DNA from: Crystallibacter degradans
GTDB lineage: Bacteria; Actinomycetota; Actinomycetes; Actinomycetales; Micrococcaceae
NCBI RefSeq assembly: GCF_012952295.1
Contig: NZ_JABBCH010000008.1
Coordinates: 112,700 to 176,699 of the forward strand
Direction: 5' to 3'
DNA: 64,000 bases
Positions within the stretch are counted from its first letter, which is position 1; the number at the start of each line of letters is the position of its first letter. A program made the position numbers and the translations under genes. Shown piece after piece: positions 50,623 to 59,305 of the stretch. Under the pieces are notes generated by a model, which was not told where the DNA came from, made no database searches, and worked only from the letters and a program-made list of their open reading frames with translations.

Positions 50623-50630
50623 CGCATACT
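50601..50630 (+). promoter_or_regulatory. Promoter of the acyl-CoA operon (leaderless)
   Basis: TTGACC (50601-50606) and CATACT (50625-50630) are 18 bases apart. A start about seven bases downstream would coincide with the GTG at 50637, which has no ribosome-binding site, so the message is probably leaderless. The -35 lies between the two operator halves. Confidence 0.55.
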
Positions 50631-50636
50631 TCTACG

Positions 50637-52679
50637 GTGACTATCCCCGAGACAGTTCCCGACGTCGTTATCTCCTACCTTGAGCGCAACGGTTTCCGGT
50701 TTGCCTTGCTCACCTTGTCCGGCCCCGGCGGCCGGCCGGCCACACTCGGTCCGGCCTCGTTGGAGCAGCTGGACGGAGTCCTCGACGCGGTGCAGACCTC
50801 CGACGTCGACGCAGTGGCCGTGACCGGGACAGGCACCGTATTCTGTGCCGGCGCCGACCTGGACAACATGTTGGAGGCCGAAACTCCTGCGCAGTCGGAA
50901 GGCATCGCCCGGCAGGGCCTGCACGTTTTCGGCAAGCTGGCAGCGATGCCGGTACCGACCTTCGCCTTCCTCAACGGTGCGGCCCTGGGCGGTGGCCTCG
51001 AGCTGGCCCTCCACGCGGATCACAGGATCGCAGCCTCCTCGGTACGCGCCATCGGCTTTCCTGAAGTCCGGCTCGGGTTGATTCCCGGCTGGGCGGGGAT
51101 TCCGCTGTCCGTGGCGTTGCTGGGACCCGAGGCTACGGCCAAGCTGGTAGTGCGCGATTCGCTGGCCGGATGCAATCTCGCTGCACAGGAGGCGGAAGCC
51201 GCAGGCCTGGTCGACGCAGTAGTACCTGGGCCCGAGTTCCTGCCCGCCGCGCTCGACGTGGCCGCGGCCATCCTCGCAGGCGAAGGGACCGCCGGCCGGC
51301 CCCACCCGAGCCAAGCCGGTTGGGCGGACACGCTGAAAGTTGTCCGGAGCGAGCTGGACAGCCGGCTCCACGGCGCGGCGCCTGCGCCCTACCGTGCGTT
51401 GGAGCTCATCGACCGGACAGTTCAAGACGCATCATCCCCCGAGGCCGAGGTCCGCGCATTCGGCGAGCTCGTCCTCTCCCCCGAGGCCCGCGCCAGCATC
51501 TACGCCTTCCGCCTCACCCAGTCCCTGGCCAGGAACCCTGCGGGGCGGCCAGCCGTCGATTCCCGCCCGGTAACATCCGTCGGAGTCATCGGCGCCGGCC
51601 TGATGGCCAGCCAGCTGGCGCTGGTCTTCGCCCGGCAACTGCGTGTTCCGGTGCTGATGACGGACCTTTCGGCGGATCGGCTGGCCAAAGCTCTGGACTG
51701 GATCGACGCCCAGCTGGCCAAGCAGGTGCAGCGCGGCACACTGACCGAGGACTCGGCCGCCCAAATCCGCGGGCTGGTCAGCGTCACCACGGACAAGCAG
51801 GATTTTGCGCTGTGCGACGCGGTGATCGAGGCCGTCTTCGAAGATCTCGCAATGAAGCAAAACGTCTTTGCCGAGCTGGAGCCCATCCTGCGGCCGGACG
51901 CCCTGCTGCTGACCAACACTTCAGCGCTGTCCATCGAAGCCATGGGCAACGGGCTGGCGCATCCGGAGCGCCTGCTGGGTTTCCACTTCTTCAACCCGGT
52001 GGCGGTCCTCCCGCTGCTGGAGCTGGTGCGGACGCCGCAGACGGACCAGAAGAGCCTGGCCACGGCCTTCGAGCTCGCCGCCCGGCTGCGCAAGACGGCG
52101 GTTCTGGTCGCCGATGCTCCCGGGTTTGTGGTCAACCGCCTGCTGACCAGGCTGTTCAGCGAGGTGCTGGCGCTGATTGACGACGGCGGTGATCCGGCCG
52201 CCGTCGACCGGGTCCTGGATCCGCTGGGGCTGCCGATGCGGCCCCTGGCGCTGCTGCGCTTTATCGGTCCAGTGGTGCAGCAGCACGTCTGCGAAACCCT
52301 GCACAGCGCGTTTCCGGACCGGTTCCGGATCAGCGCCACCCTGCGCATGATTGTCGATGCCGGTCTGCCTGGCTACCTGGACGACGACGGCGAAGTCCCG
52401 CCCGAGGTCCGTGCTCTCCTGCCCGCGCCACGCGGCGTGGATCCAGCCGAGGTGCGGAGCCGGATCATCGCGGCGCTGGCCGACGAGGTGGACCACATGC
52501 TCGCAGAGGGCGTGGTGGCCGGGCCTGAGCAAATCGACCTGTGCATGATCCTCGGCGCCAACTACCCCTTCCACACCGGCGGACTGACTCCGCTGCTGGG
52601 CCGGCTTGCCGGTACCGGCCATCACCCGAGGCCCGCCAGCGCGGGCAGCCCGAGAACAAAGGACAGCATCAGTGCCTGA
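50637..52679 (+). CDS. Fused enoyl-CoA hydratase / 3-hydroxyacyl-CoA dehydrogenase (FadB-like)
   Basis: This 680-residue bifunctional enzyme performs the second and third steps of beta-oxidation. The hydratase domain (about 1-210) shows FCAGADLDNM, LNGAALGGGLELAL and the Glu region IGFPEVRLGLIPGWAG. The dehydrogenase domain begins SVGVIGAGLMASQLALVFA near 310 and has HFFNPVAVLPLLELV and APGFVVNRLL. It differs from housekeeping FadB in length and in lacking thiolase next door. GTG 50637 is the predicted transcription start. Its stop lies eight bases inside the next gene. Confidence 0.93.
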   Translation: MTIPETVPDVVISYLERNGFRFALLTLSGPGGRPATLGPASLEQLDGVLDAVQTSDVDAVAVTGTGTVFCAGADLDNMLEAETPAQSEGIARQGLHVFGKLAAMPVPTFAFLNGAALGGGLELALHADHRIAASSVRAIGFPEVRLGLIPGWAGIPLSVALLGPEATAKLVVRDSLAGCNLAAQEAEAAGLVDAVVPGPEFLPAALDVAAAILAGEGTAGRPHPSQAGWADTLKVVRSELDSRLHGAAPAPYRALELIDRTVQDASSPEAEVRAFGELVLSPEARASIYAFRLTQSLARNPAGRPAVDSRPVTSVGVIGAGLMASQLALVFARQLRVPVLMTDLSADRLAKALDWIDAQLAKQVQRGTLTEDSAAQIRGLVSVTTDKQDFALCDAVIEAVFEDLAMKQNVFAELEPILRPDALLLTNTSALSIEAMGNGLAHPERLLGFHFFNPVAVLPLLELVRTPQTDQKSLATAFELAARLRKTAVLVADAPGFVVNRLLTRLFSEVLALIDDGGDPAAVDRVLDPLGLPMRPLALLRFIGPVVQQHVCETLHSAFPDRFRISATLRMIVDAGLPGYLDDDGEVPPEVRALLPAPRGVDPAEVRSRIIAALADEVDHMLAEGVVAGPEQIDLCMILGANYPFHTGGLTPLLGRLAGTGHHPRPASAGSPRTKDSISA

Positions 52680-53853
52680 CTACGACGTTTCCGCTCCGCT
52701 CGACACCGATTACTACGGCGTCTTCCGCGACATACCCGCAGCGGACAGGGCTGTCTGGGGGCGCGCCCGGGCATTCACCGACGAAGCGGTGCCGCAGATG
52801 AACGATTACTGGGACCGCGCGGAATACCCCCTCCATCTGGTCAAGCGCATGGGCGACCTGGATCTGCTCTCCGATGGTCTCGCCGTCCCGGGGCAGGAGC
52901 CGATGTCGCCCTTGGCCGCCGGTCTGGTGAACATGGAGGTCTCCCGCGGCGACGGCTCGCTGGGCACTGTGATTGCGGTGCAGGGCGGGCTGGCCATGCG
53001 CTCCATCGCGTACTTCGGCTCCCAGGAACAGAAGGAGCGCTGGCTCGGGCCGCTCGCCAGGGGTGAAGAGTTCGGCGCGTTTGCCCTGACGGAACCGGAC
53101 CACGGCTCGGACTCCGTCTCGCTGGAGACCACAGCCGTGCGCGACGGCGATGAGTTTGTGCTGAACGGCGAGAAGAAATGGATCGGTAACGGTTCGGTCG
53201 GCGGTATCACCGTCGTCTGGGCGCGGGACGAGGAGGGCAATGTCCGCGGTTTCCTGGTCAGGCAGGACACTACGGGTTATGAAGCCGAGACGATTACCGG
53301 CAAAGCGTCCCTGCGGGCCATTTACCAGGCCCGCATCCGGCTGGAAAATGTCCGCATTCCGGTGGCCGACGTACTGCCCGGCACCCGCACCTTCAAGGAT
53401 GCTTCAACCGTGCTCGTCGCTACCCGGCTGGGCGTGGCATGGTCCGCGCTCGGCCACGCCACCGCGGTCTACGAGGCCGCACTGAACTACGCCAAGCAGC
53501 GGACGCAGTTCGGCAAGCCGCTGGCCAAATTCCAGCTTGTCCAGGAACGGCTCAGCCACATGCTCGCCGAGCTGACCAGCATGCAGCTGCACTGCGTCCA
53601 CATGGCCTCCTTGGACGCGGCCGGTGCCTTGCGGCCCACTCAGGCCTCGATGGCGAAATACCACAACACCCGCAAGGCACGCGAGCTGGCTTCCATCGCC
53701 CGCGACATGCTTGGAGGCAACGGCATCTTGCTGGAGAATCATGTGGTCCGCCACCTGCTCGACATCGAATCCATCCATACCTACGAGGGCACCGAGAGCG
53801 TGCAGGCACTGCTGATCGGCCGCGAGGTCACCGGCCACAGCGCCTTCGCCTAA
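52672..53853 (+). CDS. Acyl-CoA dehydrogenase
   Basis: This 393-residue flavoenzyme makes the first double bond in acyl-CoA oxidation. The substrate and FAD regions read GAFALTEPDHGSDSVSLE-like around residue 140, KKWIGNGSVGGITVVWARDE, and TQFGKPLAKFQLVQERLSHM; the C-terminal base Glu lies in HTYEGTESVQALLIGREVTG. The pattern HSxEFGAFALTEPDHGSD with IGNGS places it near glutaryl-CoA-type dehydrogenases. GTG 52672 overlaps the FadB stop by eight bases and has AAAGGA upstream. Confidence 0.93.
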   Translation: MPDYDVSAPLDTDYYGVFRDIPAADRAVWGRARAFTDEAVPQMNDYWDRAEYPLHLVKRMGDLDLLSDGLAVPGQEPMSPLAAGLVNMEVSRGDGSLGTVIAVQGGLAMRSIAYFGSQEQKERWLGPLARGEEFGAFALTEPDHGSDSVSLETTAVRDGDEFVLNGEKKWIGNGSVGGITVVWARDEEGNVRGFLVRQDTTGYEAETITGKASLRAIYQARIRLENVRIPVADVLPGTRTFKDASTVLVATRLGVAWSALGHATAVYEAALNYAKQRTQFGKPLAKFQLVQERLSHMLAELTSMQLHCVHMASLDAAGALRPTQASMAKYHNTRKARELASIARDMLGGNGILLENHVVRHLLDIESIHTYEGTESVQALLIGREVTGHSAFA

Positions 53854-53878
53854 ACCCCGCCAAACCAGGAGCATGACA

Positions 53879-55549
53879 GTGACGTCAGTAATTCCCGCCG
53901 GCATCCAGCCTGCCAACGACACTCCCCTGAGCCCGTTGCGTTTCCTGCAGCGATCCGCCGAGGTGTTCGGCCGCAAGACCGCCATCATCCACGGTGACCG
54001 CAGCTACAGCTACCAGGATTTCGCCAACGAAGCCCAGCGGCTGGCCAAGGCCATCAGGAACCGGATCGAGCCGGGCGACCGGGTGGCGTTCCTTTGCCCG
54101 AATGTCCCTGAACTGCTGATCGCCCACTTCGCTGTGCCGCTGGCCGGCGGCGTGCTGGTGGCGCTCAATACCCGTCTTTCGCCGCGGGAAATCCATTACA
54201 TTTTGGAACATTCGGAGTCCAAACTCCTGTTCGTGGACTCCGAGTTCCTGGGGTCGCTTGCAGGGCTGCAGGCGCAACTGCCCGAACTCGACGAAGTCGT
54301 GGAAGTCTGCGACAGCACCGTCGCACCAGCCCAACCCCTGGCTGCGACCAGCAATGCCGGTACCATCGCGACAACCAGCTACGAACAGTTCCTGTCCTCG
54401 GCACCGGAGGCGCCGGATCTGCCGTGGGGCGTGGCTGATGAACGCACGCCGATCACGCTGAACTACACGTCGGGAACCACGGGACGGCCCAAAGGCGTGC
54501 TCTACTCGCACCGCGGCGCCTACCTCAATGCACTCGGCGAGACCTTCCACAACGGTTTCACCGGCGATACCCGCTACCTGTGGACGCTGCCGATGTTCCA
54601 TTGCAATGGCTGGTGCACCCCGTGGGCCGTTACCGCCGCTGCCGGAACGCATGTGTGCCTGCGCGGCGTTCGCGCCGATGCCGTCTGGGACGCCGTCGAC
54701 AACCAGGGCATCACCCACCTTTGCGGAGCGCCGACTGTCTGCAACATCATCGCGGAAGCCGAACAGGCACACCCGTTGGAGTCGCCGCTGCGGCTCACGA
54801 CGGCGGGAGCACCGCCATCGCCAACCATCATCGGCAAGCTTGAAGCCCTTGGAATCACGGTTGTCCATGTGTACGGATTGACCGAGGTATACGGGCCGAA
54901 CACCATCTGCGAGCACCAGCCGGAGTGGGACTCGCTCCCGGCCGCGGAACGGGCCGAGAAGATCTCACGCCAGGGCGTGGGCATGCTGCAGGCGGACAGT
55001 GCCCGGGTGGTGGATCCGGACATGAACGACGTGCCCGCGGACGGGACCAGCATCGGCGAGATCGTCCTGCGCGGCAACAATGTCATGCTCGGGTATTACA
55101 AGGATGAGGAAGCCACCGCGGAGGCGTTCCACGGCGGCTGGTTCCATACCGGCGACCTGGGCGTCATGCACCCGGACGGCTACATCCAGCTCAAGGACCG
55201 GGCCAAGGACATCATCATCTCCGGCGGCGAAAACATCTCGACGATCGAAGTCGAGCAAGCCATTGTCTCCCACCCCGAGGTACTGGATGCCGCCGTCGTC
55301 GGTGTTCCGCACGAAAAGTGGGGCGAGCGGCCGATGGCCTTCGTGATCCGCAGCAGCACCGCCACCGTCAACGATGCGCGCCTGCGCGATCACCTGCGGG
55401 AACGGCTGGCCGGCTTCAAGCTGCCCGACCGGATCCTGTTCACCGACGAGCTGCCGCGGACTTCCACCGGCAAGGTGATGAAAGCGGACCTCCGCGCCTC
55501 CGCCCTTCAGGCGGCAGCAGCCCAGGACGCTCAAGAGCCTGTGTCATGA
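53879..55549 (+). CDS. Acyl-CoA synthetase (AMP-forming)
   Basis: This 556-residue enzyme activates a fatty or aromatic carboxylic acid as its CoA thioester, feeding the two preceding enzymes. AMP-binding motifs are [27 protein letters not shown] and [15 protein letters not shown], with the hinge [16 protein letters not shown] and catalytic Lys in [15 protein letters not shown] is seven bases before GTG 53879 but only one before ATG 53873, so the GTG is preferred. The presence of a ligase, dehydrogenase and FadB in one TetR-controlled operon suggests import and oxidation of a specific acid. Confidence 0.93.
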   Translation: MTSVIPAGIQPANDTPLSPLRFLQRSAEVFGRKTAIIHGDRSYSYQDFANEAQRLAKAIRNRIEPGDRVAFLCPNVPELLIAHFAVPLAGGVLVALNTRLSPREIHYILEHSESKLLFVDSEFLGSLAGLQAQLPELDEVVEVCDSTVAPAQPLAATSNAGTIATTSYEQFLSSAPEAPDLPWGVADERTPITLNYTSGTTGRPKGVLYSHRGAYLNALGETFHNGFTGDTRYLWTLPMFHCNGWCTPWAVTAAAGTHVCLRGVRADAVWDAVDNQGITHLCGAPTVCNIIAEAEQAHPLESPLRLTTAGAPPSPTIIGKLEALGITVVHVYGLTEVYGPNTICEHQPEWDSLPAAERAEKISRQGVGMLQADSARVVDPDMNDVPADGTSIGEIVLRGNNVMLGYYKDEEATAEAFHGGWFHTGDLGVMHPDGYIQLKDRAKDIIISGGENISTIEVEQAIVSHPEVLDAAVVGVPHEKWGERPMAFVIRSSTATVNDARLRDHLRERLAGFKLPDRILFTDELPRTSTGKVMKADLRASALQAAAAQDAQEPVS

Positions 55550-55650
55550 GCTGACCCGCACGGAGGTGACCAGCCGGTAACAGTGCCCTGACTGTCCGAG
55601 GGCGGCGATAGGCTGGGTAAAACCTTTCAGCACAACCTTCAGGGGTCAGC

Positions 55651-55983
55651 ATGTCCAATCCGTACCAGCCGTCGAATCTGCCCGGGCCGCAGCATCCCGT
55701 GCCGGTCTACCAGCAGGTCTACGTCCAGCCGCCCCAGCCGAAGGGCGCCAGCGTCACGGCCATGGTGCTGGGACTGGTTTCCCTGTTCCTCGGGTTCACC
55801 TTCGTGGTGCCCATTGTCGGATTCATCTTCGGTCTGGTTGGCCTGAGCAAGGAACCCGCGGGCAGGGGAATGGCGATCGCCGGACTGGTACTCAACGGCC
55901 TCATGCTGCTGGGCTGGCTGCTGCTGTTCATCTTTGTCTTCGGTATTTTCGGCGCGGTAGCCACATCCGGCACCATGACCTGA
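55651..55983 (+). CDS. DUF4190 membrane protein
   Basis: This 110-residue protein has a Pro/Gln/Tyr-rich cytoplasmic N-terminus (residues 1-32) and two helices in ASVTAMVLGLVSLFLGFTFV and GMAIAGLVLNGLMLLGWLLL, the DUF4190 arrangement. AGGGG precedes the ATG. Such proteins are often linked to cell-envelope or secretion functions, without known activity. It is the first of three small genes in a row. Confidence 0.82.
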   Translation: MSNPYQPSNLPGPQHPVPVYQQVYVQPPQPKGASVTAMVLGLVSLFLGFTFVVPIVGFIFGLVGLSKEPAGRGMAIAGLVLNGLMLLGWLLLFIFVFGIFGAVATSGTMT

Positions 55984-56077
55984 CTTCCTAGTGCGCTCGC
56001 CCATACCGGACCTAAAATAGTGGCGTGACCTGTCGGCGTCCTTGCAGGCGGACACTGCCAGCCATAGGAGAAACACC

Positions 56078-56266
56078 ATGGGTATAGGTAACAGGATCAA
56101 GCGGGCCGCCGAGCGGTTGGGCGGCAAGGGCAGGATGGGTACCGGGCATACTCCCGGCAGCACCCGGGGCAGAACGCGCGGTACTTATGGATCGGCCGGA
56201 GCAGCCGGCACGGAACACGGTGGCATGGGCGGGAAAATCATGGGCGCCCTGAGGAGAAAGCACTGA
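56078..56266 (+). CDS. Small glycine/arginine-rich protein
   Basis: This 62-residue basic protein, MGIGNRIKRAAERLGGKGRM, then Gly/Thr/Arg-rich, has no fold I recognise. AGGAG precedes ATG 56078 by seven bases. Its stop TGA overlaps a CTG that may start the next gene. Basic Gly/Arg-rich composition suggests nucleic-acid binding, as inference only. Confidence 0.62.
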   Translation: MGIGNRIKRAAERLGGKGRMGTGHTPGSTRGRTRGTYGSAGAAGTEHGGMGGKIMGALRRKH

Positions 56267-56442
56267 GCGAACAGATCCACGGGATTCTTGACCGGGCGCA
56301 GGAAGAAATGCTCTGGGTTGGCCCCGACCACCCCTCGTACCGGCTGCTGTCGGAGCTGACCCACGCTGTCCGGGATGCCTGGCAGGAAGGCTTCGAACAC
56401 GCCCGCCACGGCGCCGCCGAAGACAACCCGTACCGCTATTGA
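56263..56442 (+). CDS. Small protein with a probable CTG start coupled to the preceding stop
   Basis: A 59-residue frame, SEQIHGILDRAQEEMLWVGP onward and ending EDNPYRY, runs from a CTG (56263) whose bases overlap the TGA of the previous gene (CTGA), with GAGGAG seven bases upstream. It has no ATG/GTG/TTG at its start, so the frame is easily missed. Amphipathic helices and consistent codon usage support it. An internal ATG would lose 14 residues. Unknown function. Confidence 0.48.
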   Translation: MSEQIHGILDRAQEEMLWVGPDHPSYRLLSELTHAVRDAWQEGFEHARHGAAEDNPYRY

Positions 56443-56444
56443 TT

Positions 56445-56517
56445 ACGACGGCGGTGCCTCCTTCTCCCCGCCCCGGCACCTTGCCGGGGTGGGACGGAAG
56501 GCAGGCACCGCCGTCGT
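56445..56517. terminator. Composite terminator hairpin between converging genes
   Basis: The outer arms ACGACGGCGGTGCC (56445-56458) and GGCACCGCCGTCGT (56504-56517) pair perfectly over 14 bases. Inside, CCCCGGCA pairs with TGCCGGGG around CCT. It lies between the small gene ending at 56442 and the APC permease stop at 56554, consistent with a two-way terminator. Confidence 0.72.
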
Positions 56518-56553
56518 TGTCCTAGTGTCAGGACTGTCTCTTGAGTGCCTGAT

Positions 56554-57987
56554 TCATCGGCGCGAGCGGACCCGCTCCAGCACGTGCTCCTCGGCCAGCG
56601 GCCCGGCCTTGATGCCGGCGGGCACGCGGAAGAAGTACACCAGCCCGATGACCCACCACAGACCGAAGAGGATCCACGGCTCGATGCCCAGCTGCGCCGG
56701 CATTCCCGGCATGTACAGACTGAACAGGGCCACGCCCAGCACAGCCGCGGCGATGCCGATCCCGATGCCGCCCTTGCCCTTGCCGCCGATCCGCAGCGGC
56801 CGGTCCATCTCCGGTTCGCGGCGGCGCAGGATGAGGAAGGAAATCGCCACCAGGGTGTAGGCCAGGACGATGCTCGGGGCACCGGAATCGACCAGCCAGC
56901 CGAGCATTTCCACGCCGAAGAACGGCGCGAGGAAGCTCAGCCCGCCGATGAACAGCAGGGCGTTGTGCGGGGTGCCGTACTTGGGGTGCAGCTTGCCGAA
57001 CCAGGCCGGCAGCATGCCGGAGCGCGCCAGGGAGAACATCAGTCGGGACGCGCCCAGCAGCAGCGAGTTCCACGAAGTGAGGATGCCCGCAATACCGCCG
57101 GCGATCAGCACCTTGGCCATGATGTCCGAACCGAACATCGCGCCCACGGCATCCGCCGTCGCAATGTCCGTCCCCGCCAGCTCGCCGGCTGGCATGGCCG
57201 AAGACGTCGTGAGCACCACCATCACGTACCAAATGGTGGCAAGAATGACCGAGACCACCACGAGCCTACCGATCTGGCGGGCCGGAATGTTCACTTCCTC
57301 GGCGGACTGCGGAATCACATCGAACCCGATAAACAGGAACGGCACCACCACCAGCACGGCGAAGAAACCGGTCATGCCACCGTTGAAGAAGGGCTCCATG
57401 TTGGACACCTCGCCGCCGGTGAAGGCACCGGCGATCATGACCAGTCCGATGGCCAGCAGGAACAGCACAACGAAGTTCTGCACGAGGCCGGCTTCCTTCA
57501 CGCCGCGGATGTTGATCCAAGTAATAACGACGGCGGCAACGGCCCCCACCAGCGCCCACGTCAGGTGGACGTCGAAACCGGCAATGTTCCAGAGCTTGAT
57601 CTGGCTGAGGTTGGGAAAGATGTATTGGACGGTCCGCGGGAGCGCCACCGCTTCGAAGGCCACGATGGTTACGTAGCCGCCGATGATGGCCCAGGAGCCG
57701 ATGAAGGACGGACGCGGGCCCATCGCCCGCATGATGTAGTTGTGCTCGCCGCCGGCCTTGGGCATCGCCGCACACAGCTCGGCATAAGTCAGTCCGACCA
57801 CTGCCATGATGATGCCGCCCGCAAGCATGGCCGTCACCGAGCCCATGGTTCCGGCGGACTCCAGCCAGCCGCCCGTCAGGACCACCCAGCCGAAGCCGAT
57901 CATGGCCCCGAAGCCGAGGGCGAGGACGTCGAAGCGGCCCAGTACTTTCTTCAATGAGGGTTCGGTTTCGAGTTGTGATACTGCCAC
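56554..57987 (-). CDS. APC-family amino acid/polyamine permease
   Basis: This 477-residue transporter has twelve helices and APC signatures: ALGFGAMIGFGWVVLTGGWL at about residue 24, AMPKAGGEHNYIMRAMGP near 85, and FLFIGFDVIPQSAEEVNIPA near 225. It imports an amino acid or polyamine in exchange for or with protons. The C-terminal tail is basic (EHVLERVRSRR). No adjacent enzyme shows which substrate. The gene has its own upstream region of about 235 bp. Confidence 0.92.
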   Translation of the reverse strand: MAVSQLETEPSLKKVLGRFDVLALGFGAMIGFGWVVLTGGWLESAGTMGSVTAMLAGGIIMAVVGLTYAELCAAMPKAGGEHNYIMRAMGPRPSFIGSWAIIGGYVTIVAFEAVALPRTVQYIFPNLSQIKLWNIAGFDVHLTWALVGAVAAVVITWINIRGVKEAGLVQNFVVLFLLAIGLVMIAGAFTGGEVSNMEPFFNGGMTGFFAVLVVVPFLFIGFDVIPQSAEEVNIPARQIGRLVVVSVILATIWYVMVVLTTSSAMPAGELAGTDIATADAVGAMFGSDIMAKVLIAGGIAGILTSWNSLLLGASRLMFSLARSGMLPAWFGKLHPKYGTPHNALLFIGGLSFLAPFFGVEMLGWLVDSGAPSIVLAYTLVAISFLILRRREPEMDRPLRIGGKGKGGIGIGIAAAVLGVALFSLYMPGMPAQLGIEPWILFGLWWVIGLVYFFRVPAGIKAGPLAEEHVLERVRSRR

Positions 57988-58149
57988 GCCGACGCCCCTT
58001 TCTCGTTCATATGCCGTTCAGACATGGGAAATTGCCGGCGACGCGAGGATGGCACCGATCACGGCAAATGTAACTGCACGACATTACTACGATATTTCGG
58101 CCTGAATCGGCCATGTTGCGGGGGCATCACCGGCAGGCGCTGGACAGCG

Positions 58150-58185
58150 CTGAGGGCGGCAGCACCATCATGCTGCCGCCCTCAG
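58150..58185 (-). terminator. Perfect 15-bp terminator hairpin after the DUF1918 gene
   Basis: CTGAGGGCGGCAGCA (58150-58164) pairs perfectly with TGCTGCCGCCCTCAG (58171-58185) around a six-base loop. Read on the minus strand it lies about 37 bases after the DUF1918 stop. The stem is strong, though without a following T-tract. Confidence 0.7.
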
Positions 58186-58222
58186 ATCAGCTCTCGGCCG
58201 GTGAACGGGCTGCGGTCCGCGG

Positions 58223-58408
58223 CTACGGGTTGTGCTGGACTACGAAATCCCCACCGGGGAAGACCACCGACTCGTGGCCGTCGTCGAACCGCACAAAGTA
58301 CGGCGGAGCCCCGTCATCTCCCCTGACTTCGACGATTTCCCCGTGCCGGTCGGACGATTCAACGGTCCTGCCGCGGACAATGATCCTGTTGCCTGGCGAT
58401 GCCTTCAT
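58223..58408 (-). CDS. DUF1918 domain protein
   Basis: This 61-residue protein matches DUF1918: GNRIIVRGRTVESSDRHGEI at residues 6-25 and YFVRFDDGHESVVFPG near the end, a small SH3-like beta barrel common in actinobacteria. It may bind nucleic acid or a small molecule. It lies 56 bases downstream of the OsmC-family gene and could share the SAM-controlled transcript. Confidence 0.88.
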   Translation of the reverse strand: MKASPGNRIIVRGRTVESSDRHGEIVEVRGDDGAPPYFVRFDDGHESVVFPGGDFVVQHNP

Positions 58409-58464
58409 CGTGTATTACCTCCTGGCCCTAGCGTACGATCGACCGCGCAGAAGGGGAATAGCCG

Positions 58465-59004
58465 CTACTTGGTGAAGACCTCCACGCTGACCGGCGTCGG
58501 GTTGGCGAAAAGGTCCAGCACCGGGCAGTGGGCGTCCACTGAGCGGCGCAGTTCCTCGTAGCGTTCCTGCGATTCCGGGCCGCTGATGTTCACGCTCAAG
58601 CGCACGGAGCTGAATCCGGGGCGCACGTTACCGTCCGCCCCGAACAGGCCCTGCACATCCAGATCGCCCTCGGCATCGACGCTGATCTCATCGAACCGGA
58701 TGCCCAGTTGGTGTGCATACAGCCGGTACACCACCACCTGGCAGGAGGCCAGGGCGCCCAAGGCATACTCCACCGGGCTGGCGGCGGTGTCCTCACCGGC
58801 CAGTCCCGCCGGTTCGTCAACGGAGAACTCGTGCTTGCCGGCGGTGACACGGGTGGCCACCGGGCCGGTTCCCTCGCCTGCGACCTTGAAGGTCAGCTTG
58901 GCGTTCGCGGTGTCTTCGGCAATCTTGCCGGACCAGAAGGCGCCGGCCTCGTTGAGGCGGGTGGCACGGTCTTCGGCCAGATCACGGAGAGCCGTTTCAG
59001 TCAT
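58465..59004 (-). CDS. OsmC-family protein behind a SAM-IV riboswitch
   Basis: This 179-residue protein has the OsmC/Ohr fold with the two redox cysteines in ALASCQVVVYRL and DAHCPVLDLF, a pair that can reduce organic peroxides or sulfur species. The usual start of the fold, KLTFKVAGEG, is at about residue 36. It is preceded on its strand by a SAM-IV riboswitch (59076-59157). OsmC-type proteins under a SAM switch link thiol chemistry to methionine status; a role in handling low-molecular thiols or persulfides is inference. Confidence 0.9.
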   Translation of the reverse strand: MTETALRDLAEDRATRLNEAGAFWSGKIAEDTANAKLTFKVAGEGTGPVATRVTAGKHEFSVDEPAGLAGEDTAASPVEYALGALASCQVVVYRLYAHQLGIRFDEISVDAEGDLDVQGLFGADGNVRPGFSSVRLSVNISGPESQERYEELRRSVDAHCPVLDLFANPTPVSVEVFTK

Positions 59005-59075
59005 GGTGGAATCCTTCCTGTCGGCGCATGCCGGAGCAGGGCGCCATACTTACGCCTCCCGTTTGGGCAGGCGTC

Positions 59076-59157
59076 GAATCTTCACCTGGGGCACCCCGCT
59101 ACAGCTACGAGGGTTGCCGTCCAACCGGCCAGGGCCGAGGGTTGGAACTCTTGATTC
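59076..59157 (-). promoter_or_regulatory. SAM-IV riboswitch (minus strand)
   Basis: On the minus strand the closing stem pairs GAATC (59153-59157) with GATTC (59076-59080). Inside, AGAGTTCCAAC, GGCCGGTTGGACGGCAACC and GCGGGGTGCCCCAGGTGAAG match the SAM-IV core; it aligns closely with the copy at 24681. It lies 72 bases upstream of the OsmC-family gene. SAM binding is expected to repress that gene. Motif match is by eye. Confidence 0.86.
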
Positions 59158-59229
59158 TGCGTCCGATTCTGCCCGCCGCACCCCGGAGCACTCAACCGCT
59201 TCGTAACACGAGGACTCACGCCATGAAGA

Positions 59230-59281
59230 ACGACGCCCGCACTCAGGTTCTGTAAAAGCGGAACCTCAGTGCCGGCGTCGT
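59230..59281 (-). terminator. Terminator hairpin after the glutamate synthase-family gene
   Basis: The arms at 59230-59250 and 59261-59281 pair at 19 of 21 positions (ends ACGACGCC and GGCGTCGT) around a ten-base loop. It lies about 25 bases after the stop of the gene ending at 59306 on the minus strand, and upstream of the SAM-IV riboswitch, insulating the two units. Confidence 0.68.
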
Positions 59282-59305
59282 ACGCGGTTTTTGTGTCCTT
59301 ATTTC

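Noticed and set aside
56545..57957. 470-codon plus-strand open frame
   Set aside because: Antisense to the APC permease; His/Gln/Asp-rich translation with no domain.
59223..59255. Ten-codon frame MKNDARTQVL
   Set aside because: It is too short, has no ribosome-binding site and lies inside the terminator hairpin arms.
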